A stretch of DNA of 64,000 bases from contig NZ_CP051261.1 of assembly GCF_014236855.1 (NCBI RefSeq), forward strand, positions 3,720,001 to 3,784,000, given 5' to 3'. Positions 45,838-53,387 of the stretch are shown one piece after another. Source of the stretch: Xanthomonas sp. SI (lineage in GTDB: Bacteria; Pseudomonadota; Gammaproteobacteria; Xanthomonadales; Xanthomonadaceae). Each line of letters begins with the position of its first letter. The stretch's first letter is position 1. The translations under genes and the position numbers were made by a program. The notes beneath the pieces were generated by a model, which worked only from the letters and a program-made list of their open reading frames with translations, did not search any database and was not told the DNA's origin.

Positions 45838-45844
45838 TTACACA

Positions 45845-45892
45845 GAAAAAGCCGGTCGAGACGCTCGCATGGAGCGGGCCCGGCCGGCTTTT
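45845..45892 (-). terminator. Likely terminator of the hflKC-DUF2065 operon
   Basis: On the minus strand, AAAAGCCGG and CCGGCTTTTT flank a structured loop, giving a long hairpin that ends in T residues. It is about 90 bases after the DUF2065 stop and upstream of purA. Confidence 0.65.
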
Positions 45893-45984
45893 GTGCATTA
45901 TCCGGGTTTTGGGTGACGCTCACCACCCCCTCGGCCGCTGCGTTCAGCAGCGCGACCGGGCTGGATGGATCGGAGGGCCGCCGC

Positions 45985-46170
45985 TCAGGCGCGGACCCAC
46001 CACAGGGCCAGCAGCCCCACCGCCACGGCCACGCCACCAGACGCACGCAGCTGCGCGGTCGGCATGGCCAGCATCTGCTGCACCAGCCGCTTCCAGGCCT
46101 CCGGCGCGACCAGCAGCACCAGCCCCTCGAAGACGATCATCAGGCACAGCGCGGCGATCAGGTCGTGCAT
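45985..46170 (-). CDS. DUF2065 membrane protein
   Basis: The 61-residue protein HDLIAALCLMIVFEGLVLLV, APEAWKRLVQQMLAMP and VAVGLLALWWVRA has two hydrophobic helices and a short charged loop, the DUF2065 (YjeT-like) pattern. It follows hflC with a REP hairpin between and lies in the order hflK-hflC-DUF2065-purA seen in many gamma-proteobacteria. Function unknown. Confidence 0.85.
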   Translation of the reverse strand: MHDLIAALCLMIVFEGLVLLVAPEAWKRLVQQMLAMPTAQLRASGGVAVAVGLLALWWVRA

Positions 46171-46227
46171 AGAGTCTCGGGCAAGGGAGATGGATTCAGC
46201 GCGTCGGCGCTGGCGCGCCTTGGAATT

Positions 46228-46296
46228 TGTAGGAGCGGCTTCAGCCGCGACGGGCTTTCCTGGGAAATCCTGTCGCGGCTGAAGCCGCTCCTACAG
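46228..46296. repeat. REP hairpin between hflC and the DUF2065 gene
   Basis: Facing copies of GTAGGAGCGGCTTCAGCCGC at about 46229-46251 and 46272-46296 form a hairpin inside what may be one operon. It could lower expression of the DUF2065 gene relative to hflKC. Confidence 0.85.
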
Positions 46297-46362
46297 GGGG
46301 ACTGTGGCGACCGGGACCCGCTCTTGCGAATCCCAAATCCCCAATGCCCAATCCCGGCCTAA

Positions 46363-47226
46363 TCAGCGCTCGCTCTTCAGGTACTGCAGGAACGGATCGT
46401 TCTTGTCCAGCACGATCACCGCGTTGCCGTCGGCCATGGCGCCGCGATAGGCCTCCAGGCTGCGATAGAACGCGTAGAACGACGGGTCGGCGGAGCCGGC
46501 CTTGCCGTAGATGCTGGCGGCTTCGGCATCGCCTTCGCCGCGCAGCTTCTGCGCGTCGCGCTCGGCCTCGGCGACCAGCACGGTGCTCTCGCGGTCGGCC
46601 TGGGCACGGATGGTCAGCGCCTGTTCTTCGCCTTCGGCGCGCAGCTTGCTGGCTTCCTGCTTGCGCTGCGCGCGCATGCGCTCGTACACGTCGGTGATCA
46701 CCTGGCTGTCGGTCGGCAGGTCGATCTGCTTGATGCGCAGGTCGGTGATCTGCATGCCCAGGGTCTTGCCGGCGGCGTTGATCGCGCTCAGCTGCTGCGC
46801 GATCAGTTCGCTGCGGTCGCCGGACACCAGCTGTTGCAAGGTGCGCGAGTTGATCTGGTTGCGCAGCGAATCGATGATGATCGGCGCCAGGCGCGCATTT
46901 GCCACCTTCTCGTCGCCGCCGGTGGCGCGGTAGAACGCGCGCACGTCGGAGATGTAGCCGATGGCGAAGAAGTCGACGCTGACGTCCTTCTGCTCGGCGG
47001 TGAAGTAACGCGCCGGCGGCGTGTCCAGCACCTGGAAGCGGCGATCGAACACGCGCGTGGATTCCACCAGCGGCAGCTTGAAGTGCAAGCCCGGCTTGAG
47101 GTCGGCGCGGGCCACGCGGCCCAGGTTCAGCACCATCGCGGTCTGGTCTTCGCGCACCACGAACACCGAGCTCAGCAGCGCGAACAGCGCCACGACCGCG
47201 ACGCCCGCCCACAGGGAAATTCTCAT
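46363..47226 (-). CDS. hflC: FtsH protease modulator HflC
   Basis: The 287-residue membrane protein has an N-terminal anchor (VAVVALFALLSSVFVVRE) and a periplasmic SPFH/band 7 domain with TAMVLNLGRVARADLKPGLH, FQVLDTPPARYFTAEQKDV and the coiled-coil stretch RKQEASKLRAEGEEQ. With HflK it forms a large periplasmic cage around FtsH and limits its access to membrane substrates. It overlaps hflK by 4 bases. Confidence 0.97.
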   Translation of the reverse strand: MRISLWAGVAVVALFALLSSVFVVREDQTAMVLNLGRVARADLKPGLHFKLPLVESTRVFDRRFQVLDTPPARYFTAEQKDVSVDFFAIGYISDVRAFYRATGGDEKVANARLAPIIIDSLRNQINSRTLQQLVSGDRSELIAQQLSAINAAGKTLGMQITDLRIKQIDLPTDSQVITDVYERMRAQRKQEASKLRAEGEEQALTIRAQADRESTVLVAEAERDAQKLRGEGDAEAASIYGKAGSADPSFYAFYRSLEAYRGAMADGNAVIVLDKNDPFLQYLKSER

Positions 47227-48374
47227 CGCTGCACCTCCTCACGGCCGTTCGGGCGCGGCGTGCGCTCCGGACTGCGGATACTTTCGGCCGGGCTGCTGGA
47301 CAGCGACGGCATCAGGACTTCCTGCGGCAGCGTCGGCATGCCGCCGCTGGCGGATGGCGCCGGCGCGGCGCTGGCGCCGCTCTTGCCGCCATCGGCCGGC
47401 ATCGGCACGTAGATCAGCTGGCGGCCGTCGCCGCCGATGACCTTGCGGTTCTCCGACAGCACCTTCTGCACCGTCTCCAGCCACAGCCGCTTGCGGGTGA
47501 CCTCCGGCGCATTCTGGTACTGCTGCTGCAGCAGGGTGAAGCGCTCGGCGTCGCCCTGCGCGCGGGCGATCGACGCTTCCTTGTAGCCCTCGGCGACGGT
47601 GCGGGTGCGCGCGGCCTGGCCGCGGGCTTCCGGTACCATCTTGGCGGCGTAGGCCTGGGCCTCGTTGATCAGCCGTTCCTTGACCTGCTGCGCGCCGTTG
47701 ACCTCGTCGAAGGCCGGCTTCACTTCTTCCGGCGGACGCGCGTCGGGCAGGGTCAGCCCGGTCACGGTCAGGCCGGTGCGGTAGGCGCTGAGCGCAGCCT
47801 GCAGGCGGTCGCGCGCGGCGGTGGCCATCGGCCCGCGGTTGTTCAGCACCACGTTGAGGTCGGCGCGGCCGACCTGTTCGCGCACCGCGCTCTGCGCGGC
47901 CTGCTCCAGCACCTGGTCGGCATTGCGCGAGCCGAACACGTACATGCGCGGGTCGTCGATGCGGTACTGCACGTTGAGCGAGACGCTGACGATGTTCTCG
48001 TCGCGGGTCAGCACCGGCACCTGGTTGCTGAAGGTCTTGATCTCGGTGGCGTTGACCTTGCGCACCGATTCGATCGGCCACGGCAGCTTGAAGCTCGGGC
48101 CCGGCTGCAGGATCCGTGAGAACTGGCCGAAGCGCAGCACCACGCCGCGCTGCTGCTCGCCGATCAGCTGGAAGCAACTGAACAACAGCAACAGCACCAC
48201 CGCCGCCAGCACCCAGCGGCCGATGTTGGCGCCGTCGCCGCCGAACAGGTCCTTCAACGGACCGGGCAACCCGCCCCACTTGCCGCCACCATTGCCGCCA
48301 CGAGGCTTCCAGGGATTGCGCCCGTTATTGTCCGAGCCATCTCCGCCCTTGCCGCCGGGTGTATTCCAGGCCAT
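47223..48374 (-). CDS. hflK: FtsH protease modulator HflK
   Basis: The 383-residue protein starts with a Gly/Asn-rich cytoplasmic tail (MAWNTPGGKGGDGSDNNGR) and a membrane helix (WVLAAVVLLLLFSCFQLI). An SPFH domain follows with RGVVLRFGQFSRILQPGPSF and DPRMYVFGSRNADQVL, then a coiled-coil region and a Pro/Ser-rich C-terminus. It is the partner of HflC and the promoter-proximal gene. The start at 48374 is preferred to the open-frame start at 48422 because the family begins MAWN. Confidence 0.97.
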   Translation of the reverse strand: MAWNTPGGKGGDGSDNNGRNPWKPRGGNGGGKWGGLPGPLKDLFGGDGANIGRWVLAAVVLLLLFSCFQLIGEQQRGVVLRFGQFSRILQPGPSFKLPWPIESVRKVNATEIKTFSNQVPVLTRDENIVSVSLNVQYRIDDPRMYVFGSRNADQVLEQAAQSAVREQVGRADLNVVLNNRGPMATAARDRLQAALSAYRTGLTVTGLTLPDARPPEEVKPAFDEVNGAQQVKERLINEAQAYAAKMVPEARGQAARTRTVAEGYKEASIARAQGDAERFTLLQQQYQNAPEVTRKRLWLETVQKVLSENRKVIGGDGRQLIYVPMPADGGKSGASAAPAPSASGGMPTLPQEVLMPSLSSSPAESIRSPERTPRPNGREEVQR

Positions 48375-48517
48375 GCATGCTCCAAGAAGGTAGGTGGCGG
48401 CGCGTCGGTCCGCGCCGGTCACCGTAAGTGAGTCGCCGATTCTACAAGATGGGGCAGATCCGACGTTTCGAAAGGGCTATCTTGGTGCATTCCTTCGTGC
48501 CGACCAAGGTTTTCGCC

Positions 48518-49522
48518 ATGTCGCTCCCCGCCAGCTTCCCCGCCTTCCGCATCCACCAGGACGAGGCCGGCTACCGCGCCGCGGTCGAGCCGGTGCGTCT
48601 GGACCAGCTCAGCCCGGGCGAAGTGGTGATCCGCGGCGCCTGGTCGTCGGTGAATTTCAAGGACGCGCTGGCCGGCACCGGCCAGGGCAAGATCCTGCGC
48701 CGTTTCCCGCTGGTGGGCGGCATCGACGTGGCCGGGCATGTGGTCGCCTCCAGCGACCCGGCCTTCAAGGAGGGCGATGCGGTGCTGGTCACCGGCTGCG
48801 GCCTGAGCGAAACCCGCGACGGCGGCTACAGCCAGTACGCGCGGCTGGAGGCCAAGTGGGTGGTGCCGCTGCCGGCCGGACTGAGCCTGCGTGAGAGCAT
48901 GGTGCTGGGCACCGCCGGCTTCACCGCGGCGCTGGCGCTGCTGCGCCTGCTCGACAACCGGCAGACCCCGGAACACGGCCCGCTGTGCGTGACCGGCGCC
49001 ACCGGCGGGGTCGGCTCGCTGGCGATCGACATCTTCAGCCGCGCCGGCTTCGAGGTGCACGCGGTCAGCGGCAAGGCCGACCGCGCCGATCACCTGAAGG
49101 CGCTGGGCGCCAGCCAGGTGCTGGGCCGCGACGCGCTGCAGAGCAAACGCCCGCTGGAGTCGGTGCGCTTCGGCGGCGGCCTGGACAACGTTGGCGGCGC
49201 GATGCTGACCAGCCTGCTGGCGCAGACGGCCCCGTACGGCAACGTCGCCAGCGCCGGGCTGGCGGCGACGCCCGAACTGGACATGACGGTAATGCCGTTC
49301 ATCCTGCGCGGCGTGTCGCTGCTGGGAATCGGCTCGGCCGGCACCGCGCGCGACCTGCGCGACCTGATCTGGCAGCACCTGGGCAGCGACTGGAAACCGC
49401 GCCACCTGGATGCGATCTGCACCCGCGAAGTGGACCTGTCCGGCCTGCCCGAGGTGTTCGCGACGATGCTCGCCGGGCAGTCGTTCGGACGCACCGTGGT
49501 GCGGCTGGATCCGGCGGCGTAG
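48518..49522 (+). CDS. acuI: Acrylyl-CoA reductase/YhdH-type quinone oxidoreductase
   Basis: The 334-residue medium-chain reductase contains SSVNFKDALAGTGQGKILR, FPLVGGIDVAGHVV, TGCGLSETRDGGYSQYARL and the NADPH loop GATGGVGSLAIDIFSRAGF. This is the YhdH/AcuI group, which reduces acryloyl-CoA to propanoyl-CoA. No zinc ligands are present, as expected. Divergent from hflK with a 143-base gap. Confidence 0.9.
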   Translation: MSLPASFPAFRIHQDEAGYRAAVEPVRLDQLSPGEVVIRGAWSSVNFKDALAGTGQGKILRRFPLVGGIDVAGHVVASSDPAFKEGDAVLVTGCGLSETRDGGYSQYARLEAKWVVPLPAGLSLRESMVLGTAGFTAALALLRLLDNRQTPEHGPLCVTGATGGVGSLAIDIFSRAGFEVHAVSGKADRADHLKALGASQVLGRDALQSKRPLESVRFGGGLDNVGGAMLTSLLAQTAPYGNVASAGLAATPELDMTVMPFILRGVSLLGIGSAGTARDLRDLIWQHLGSDWKPRHLDAICTREVDLSGLPEVFATMLAGQSFGRTVVRLDPAA

Positions 49523-49604
49523 ACGTGCCAGGGGGTTTGTGACGCGCACCGCTTTCCGGCTGCGCGCCGCTGCCACTACACTCGTGGCTCCAAGGGGGAA
49601 ACAC

Positions 49605-49988
49605 ATGGCACGCATCCTGATCGTCGACGACTCGCCGTCGCAGTTGCTCGGCATCCAGCGCATCGTCGAAAAGCTGGGCCACGAAACGATCACCGCCACC
49701 GACGGTGCGGCCGGCGTGGAAGCGGCCAAGGCGGCGTTGCCGGACCTGGTGCTGATGGACGTGGTGATGCCCAACCTCAACGGCTTCCAGGCCACCCGCA
49801 CGCTGCGCCGCGAGCCGAGCACGCAGAACATCCCGGTGATCCTGGTCACCACCAAGGACCAGGACACCGACCGCATGTGGGGCATGCGCCAGGGCGCCCG
49901 CGCCTACATCACCAAGCCGTTCTCCGAGGACGAGCTGTCCGAGGTGATCGAGCGGGTGTTCAGTGGCGAGGATCCGCCTAAGGGCTGA
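49605..49988 (+). CDS. Stand-alone response regulator, PilH-like
   Basis: The 127-residue single receiver domain has D8-D9, phospho-acceptor D52 (LVLMDVVMPNLNGFQATR), T in VILVTTKDQDTDRMWGMRQ and K in AYITKPFSEDEL. The TTKDQDTDRxWGxRQGAxxY block is typical of PilH/PilG-type twitching regulators. A lone copy away from a pil-chp cluster may still serve that pathway. GGGGGAA precedes the ATG. Confidence 0.85.
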   Translation: MARILIVDDSPSQLLGIQRIVEKLGHETITATDGAAGVEAAKAALPDLVLMDVVMPNLNGFQATRTLRREPSTQNIPVILVTTKDQDTDRMWGMRQGARAYITKPFSEDELSEVIERVFSGEDPPKG

Positions 49989-50056
49989 AAAGCCGGGATT
50001 CGGGATTAGGGATTGGGATGCAGCCGAGCCCGCCATGCGCTCTCGCCTGCGCTTTT

Positions 50057-50120
50057 TGTGGGAGGGGCTTCAGCCCCGACGCCTTATCGGTAACGCGTCG
50101 GGGCTGAAGCCCCTCCCACA
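50057..50120. repeat. REP hairpin, GGGGCTTCAGCCCC type
   Basis: Facing TGTGGGAGGGGCTTCAGCCC and its complement form a hairpin between the response regulator and the convergent cbpA gene. This version differs from GTAGGAG repeats by the central GGGGC. Confidence 0.85.
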
Positions 50121-50187
50121 GGAAAGCACAAGCCGCGGCAGGCCTGGGAAACTCGAATCCCCAATGCCGAATCCCTAATCCCGGCCC

Positions 50188-51078
50188 TTAAACTGCCTCG
50201 CCGAACGCCTTGGCCAGAGTGCGATAGGCCTTGCGCTGCGCCTCGGTCTCCGGCGCAGGCGCCAGTACTTCCAATTCCACGATCTGGTCGCCGGCCGGGG
50301 TGCCCGGCAGGCCGCGGCCGCGCAGGCGCAGCTTGCGCCCGGCATCGGACTCCGGCGGGATCTTCAGTTCCACCGCCCCGCCCAGGGTCGGCACGCTGAT
50401 GCTGGTACCCAACGCCGCCTGCCACGGCGACACCGGCAGGGTGTACAGGATGTTGAGCCCGTCCACCTCGAACTGCGGGTGCGCGGCGTATTCGATTTCC
50501 AGCAGCAGGTTGCTGCCGCCATTGCCCTGCCCGCTCAGCCGGATCACCTGGCCGGGACGCACGCCCTTGGGCACGCGCACGTCCAGTTGCTTGCCGTTGA
50601 TGGTGATGCGCACGCTGTCGCCGGCGTACACCGCCTCCAGCGGCACCGCCAGCTTGGCGCGGGTATCGCCGCGCGGCGCGGCGCCCGCGCCGGGACCGGG
50701 GCCGGCACCGCCCTGGCGCGCGCGCTGCTGGCGCGCGAACAGGCTCTCGAAGAAATCGCTGAAACCGCCGCCGGCGCCGCCGTTGCCGAATACTTCCTCG
50801 AAGTCGTAACCCTGCGCGCCGCCGTAGTTGGGCGGGGCCTGGAACTCTTCGCCGGGCCGGTAGCCCTGCGCGCGCAACTGATCGTAGGCGGCGCGCTTGG
50901 GCGGATCGCGCAGCGCCTCGTAGGCCTCGTTGATGGCCTTGAACTTGTCCTCGGCGCCGGCCTCCTTGCTGACGTCGGGATGGTACTTGCGCGCCAGCCG
51001 CCGGTAGGCGGTCTTGATCTCGGCGTCGCCCGCGCTGGGCTCCACGCCCAGGGTCGCGTAGTAATCCTTGAATTCCAT
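50188..51078 (-). CDS. cbpA: DnaJ-family curved-DNA-binding cochaperone
   Basis: The 296-residue protein begins with a J domain (MEFKDYYATLGVEPSAGDAE, RKYHPDVSK with the HPD motif). A G/F-rich linker and two beta-sandwich DnaJ C-terminal domains follow (VRVPKGVRPGQVIRLSGQGN, then TLGGAVELKIPP). No zinc-finger domain is present, which separates CbpA from DnaJ. It stimulates DnaK and may bind DNA. It lies next to hsp20, giving a small stress cluster. Confidence 0.93.
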   Translation of the reverse strand: MEFKDYYATLGVEPSAGDAEIKTAYRRLARKYHPDVSKEAGAEDKFKAINEAYEALRDPPKRAAYDQLRAQGYRPGEEFQAPPNYGGAQGYDFEEVFGNGGAGGGFSDFFESLFARQQRARQGGAGPGPGAGAAPRGDTRAKLAVPLEAVYAGDSVRITINGKQLDVRVPKGVRPGQVIRLSGQGNGGSNLLLEIEYAAHPQFEVDGLNILYTLPVSPWQAALGTSISVPTLGGAVELKIPPESDAGRKLRLRGRGLPGTPAGDQIVELEVLAPAPETEAQRKAYRTLAKAFGEAV

Positions 51079-51214
51079 CCATCACCTCAAAAAGAGTCGG
51101 CCCGCCGCCTTGCGGCAACGGGCCGGTTGCATGCTGCGCACCATCGCCCGGCCATTCTACCGGCCGGCCGCGAAGGCGCGGCGACGCCGTGGCGCCGCCG
51201 GCGCGTGTGGGCGC

Positions 51215-51682
51215 TTACTGCACGATCGTGGCCCCGGTGTCGACCTGGATCCGGCGCGGCGTGCTCGCCGGGCGCTTGGGGATGCGCACTTCCAGCACGC
51301 CATGGTAGCCGGTGGCGGAAATGCCGTCGGGATCGGCGCTGTCGGGCAGCGCGAAGCGGCGGTGGAAGCTGCCGTAGCGGCGCTCGATGCGCGAGAAGCG
51401 CTCGCTGTCGGCGGTGAACTCGCTCTTGCGCTCGCCCCGGATCGACAGGATGCCCTTGTCCATCGACACCTCGATCTCGGACGGGTCGATGCCGGGCAGG
51501 TCGGCGTACAGCACGAAGCGCTCGGCTTCTTCCTTGATGTCCACGCGCGGCACCCACTGCGCGGTGACGACGGCCGACTCGTCGGTGCCGCCGTTGGGGT
51601 CGAAGAAGCGGTCGAACACCTGCTTGATCTCGTTCTGGAAGGCGGCCTGGGCCGGCAACTGGCGATAACGGACGATGCTCAT
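51215..51682 (-). CDS. Small heat-shock protein, Hsp20 family
   Basis: The 155-residue protein has an alpha-crystallin domain (about residues 45-135) with WVPRVDIKEEAERFVLYADL, VSMDKGILSIRGER and a C-terminal IPKRP tail motif. It holds unfolding proteins for refolding by DnaK/ClpB. AGGAG lies before the ATG at 51682. A heat-shock-type promoter and a leader that can fold over the ribosome site lie upstream. Confidence 0.95.
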   Translation of the reverse strand: MSIVRYRQLPAQAAFQNEIKQVFDRFFDPNGGTDESAVVTAQWVPRVDIKEEAERFVLYADLPGIDPSEIEVSMDKGILSIRGERKSEFTADSERFSRIERRYGSFHRRFALPDSADPDGISATGYHGVLEVRIPKRPASTPRRIQVDTGATIVQ

Positions 51683-51688
51683 CTCGTA

Positions 51689-51792
51689 GTCTCCTGCAAC
51701 GTGAATGGGATAGACCCTGACGGGTGGTTCGCGGCGCCGGGGCATGCCCGCCGCCATGCCTGCCAGATAGGAATGGCCCTGCGCTTTTCAAG
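51689..51792 (-). promoter_or_regulatory. Sigma-32-like promoter and possible RNA thermometer of hsp20
   Basis: On the minus strand CTTGAAA (51786-51792) and CCTATCT (51765-51771) are separated by 14 bases, close to the sigma-32 consensus. The leader of about 75 bases contains GTCTATCC (about 51707-51715), which can pair with GGAGAC covering the ribosome site at 51689-51694. Heat-controlled transcription is well supported; the thermometer is inferred from pairing only. Confidence 0.6.
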
Positions 51793-51852
51793 GGGCCTTG
51801 ACGCTGCCTTCCCATACCGATTTCTAGACTCGATTCATCCAAGGAGCCCGAC

Positions 51853-52335
51853 ATGCCCATCCAGCCCGGCGAACGCATTCCCGAAGTGGTCCTGCAACGC
51901 ATCCGCGAGGGCGTGGAGCAGGTCGACACCCGCACTCTGTTCGATGGCCACCGCGTGCTGCTGTTCGCAGTGCCCGGCGCGTTCACCCCGACCTGTTCGG
52001 AGAAGCACCTGCCCGGCTACGTCGAGCACTTCGAGGAGTTCCGCAAGCGCGGCATCGAGGTGTACTGCATGGCGGTCAACGACCCCTTCGTGATGCAGGC
52101 CTGGGGCAAGAGCCAACTGGTGCCCGACGGCCTGCAGATGCTGTCCGACGGCAACGGCGACCTGGCCAAGGCGCTGGGCCTGGAAATGGATGCCAGCAGC
52201 TACGGCATGGGCGTGCGGGCGAAGCGCTTCGCGCTGTACGCCGAAGACGGCGTGGTGCGCGCGCTGTTCGTCGAGGCGCCGGGCGAATTCAAGGTCTCCG
52301 CCGCCGACTACGTGCTGCAGCATCTCCCCGACTGA
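51853..52335 (+). CDS. Peroxiredoxin, Prx5/glutaredoxin-dependent type
   Basis: The 160-residue thiol peroxidase has the catalytic cysteine in PGAFTPTCSEKHLPGY and the conserved VNDPFVMQAWGK block of the Prx5 group. It reduces hydrogen peroxide and organic peroxides with thioredoxin or glutaredoxin. AAGGAG precedes the ATG. The bacterioferritin-like gene starts 35 bases after its stop, so the two likely form one oxidative-stress operon. Confidence 0.93.
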   Translation: MPIQPGERIPEVVLQRIREGVEQVDTRTLFDGHRVLLFAVPGAFTPTCSEKHLPGYVEHFEEFRKRGIEVYCMAVNDPFVMQAWGKSQLVPDGLQMLSDGNGDLAKALGLEMDASSYGMGVRAKRFALYAEDGVVRALFVEAPGEFKVSAADYVLQHLPD

Positions 52336-52369
52336 TCCCCTTCATCCACCACACAGGAACCGGCCAGCC

Positions 52370-52945
52370 ATGTCCAACAAGCCAGCCAACGACGCCAAGC
52401 CGCTGCAGCACACCGCCGGCCTCACCGATACCGCCACGCTGCGCGCCAACGCGCGCCAGAGCATCGAGGACGGCGCGATCACCAAGAGCTACAGCGCCGA
52501 CAAAGAGGCAGTGATCAAGCTGCTCAACGATGCGCTCGCCACCGAATACGTGTGCGTGCTGCGCTACTACCGCCACTACTTCATGGCCTCGGGCATGCTC
52601 GCCGACTCGATCAAGGCCGAGTTCCTGGAGCACGCGCAGCAGGAACAGGAGCACGCGCACAAGCTGGCCGAACGCATCGTGCAGCTGGGCGGCGAGCCGG
52701 ACCTCAATCCCGACACGCTGACCGCGCGTTCGCACGCCGAGTACAAGGAAGGCGAGGACCTGCGCGACATGGTCAAGGAAAACCTGATCGCCGAGCGCAT
52801 CGCCATCGACAGTTATCGCGAGATGATCAATTTCATCGGCGACAAGGACACCACCACCAAGCGCATCCTGGAGCAGATCCTGGCCCAGGAAGAAGAGCAT
52901 GCCGACGAGTTCTCCGACCTGCTGGAAGGGTGGATCGGGAAGTAG
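52370..52945 (+). CDS. Bacterioferritin-like ferritin-fold protein
   Basis: The 191-residue protein has a four-helix ferritin fold with metal residues in LNDALATEYVCVLRYYRHY, EFLEHAQQEQEHAHKLAERI, NLIAERIAIDSYREMI and QILAQEEEHADEFSDLL. A polar N-terminal extension of about 40 residues (MSNKPANDAKPLQHTAGL) is longer than in standard Bfr. It probably stores or oxidises iron in the cytosol. It follows the peroxiredoxin gene and has its own strong terminator. Confidence 0.9.
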   Translation: MSNKPANDAKPLQHTAGLTDTATLRANARQSIEDGAITKSYSADKEAVIKLLNDALATEYVCVLRYYRHYFMASGMLADSIKAEFLEHAQQEQEHAHKLAERIVQLGGEPDLNPDTLTARSHAEYKEGEDLRDMVKENLIAERIAIDSYREMINFIGDKDTTTKRILEQILAQEEEHADEFSDLLEGWIGK

Positions 52946-52973
52946 TTCGCGCGATCGCCTGCATGGACATCCA

Positions 52974-53003
52974 GCGCCCGGCACCTGCCGGGCGCTTTTT
53001 TTT
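52974..53003 (+). terminator. Rho-independent terminator after the bacterioferritin gene
   Basis: GCGCCCGGCA-CC-TGCCGGGCGC forms a perfect 10-bp stem followed by eight T residues. Confidence 0.95.
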
Positions 53004-53077
53004 GCAACCGCGACGGGTTCGTCGGTAACGCCGTCGGGGTTGGAACAAGGGTCGGACGAGCCGAGCGCCCGCTTTTT

Positions 53078-53314
53078 GTAGGAGCGGCTTCAGCCGCGAC
53101 AGGATCCATCCGCAAACCTGTCGCGGCTGAAGCCGCTCCTACAGGGGCCATGCTGCTTCGCGTGTTTTCCTGGTTCGCAAGAAGACCGCGACAGCATGTC
53201 GACGCCCGCTCGCAGCCCTCGCCTTTCGCAGGCACTGCAGCACCATTGTGGGAGCGACTCCAGTCGCGACGGGCCTTACCGGTAGACCCCGTCGCGGCTG
53301 AAGCCGCTCCTACA
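53078..53314. repeat. Two REP hairpins
   Basis: The first (53078-53143) is a perfect facing pair of GTAGGAGCGGCTTCAGCCGC. The second (53248-53314) pairs a GTGGGAGCGACTCCAGTCGC variant with the standard form. They fill the gap between the terminator and the convergent pbpC gene, with no gene in between. Confidence 0.85.
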
Positions 53315-53387
53315 ACGTTCCTTCGACTGTAAGCAGCACAGTCGAATGTTCCACATCACGCGTCGTGCAATCCACGCGCAACTACGC

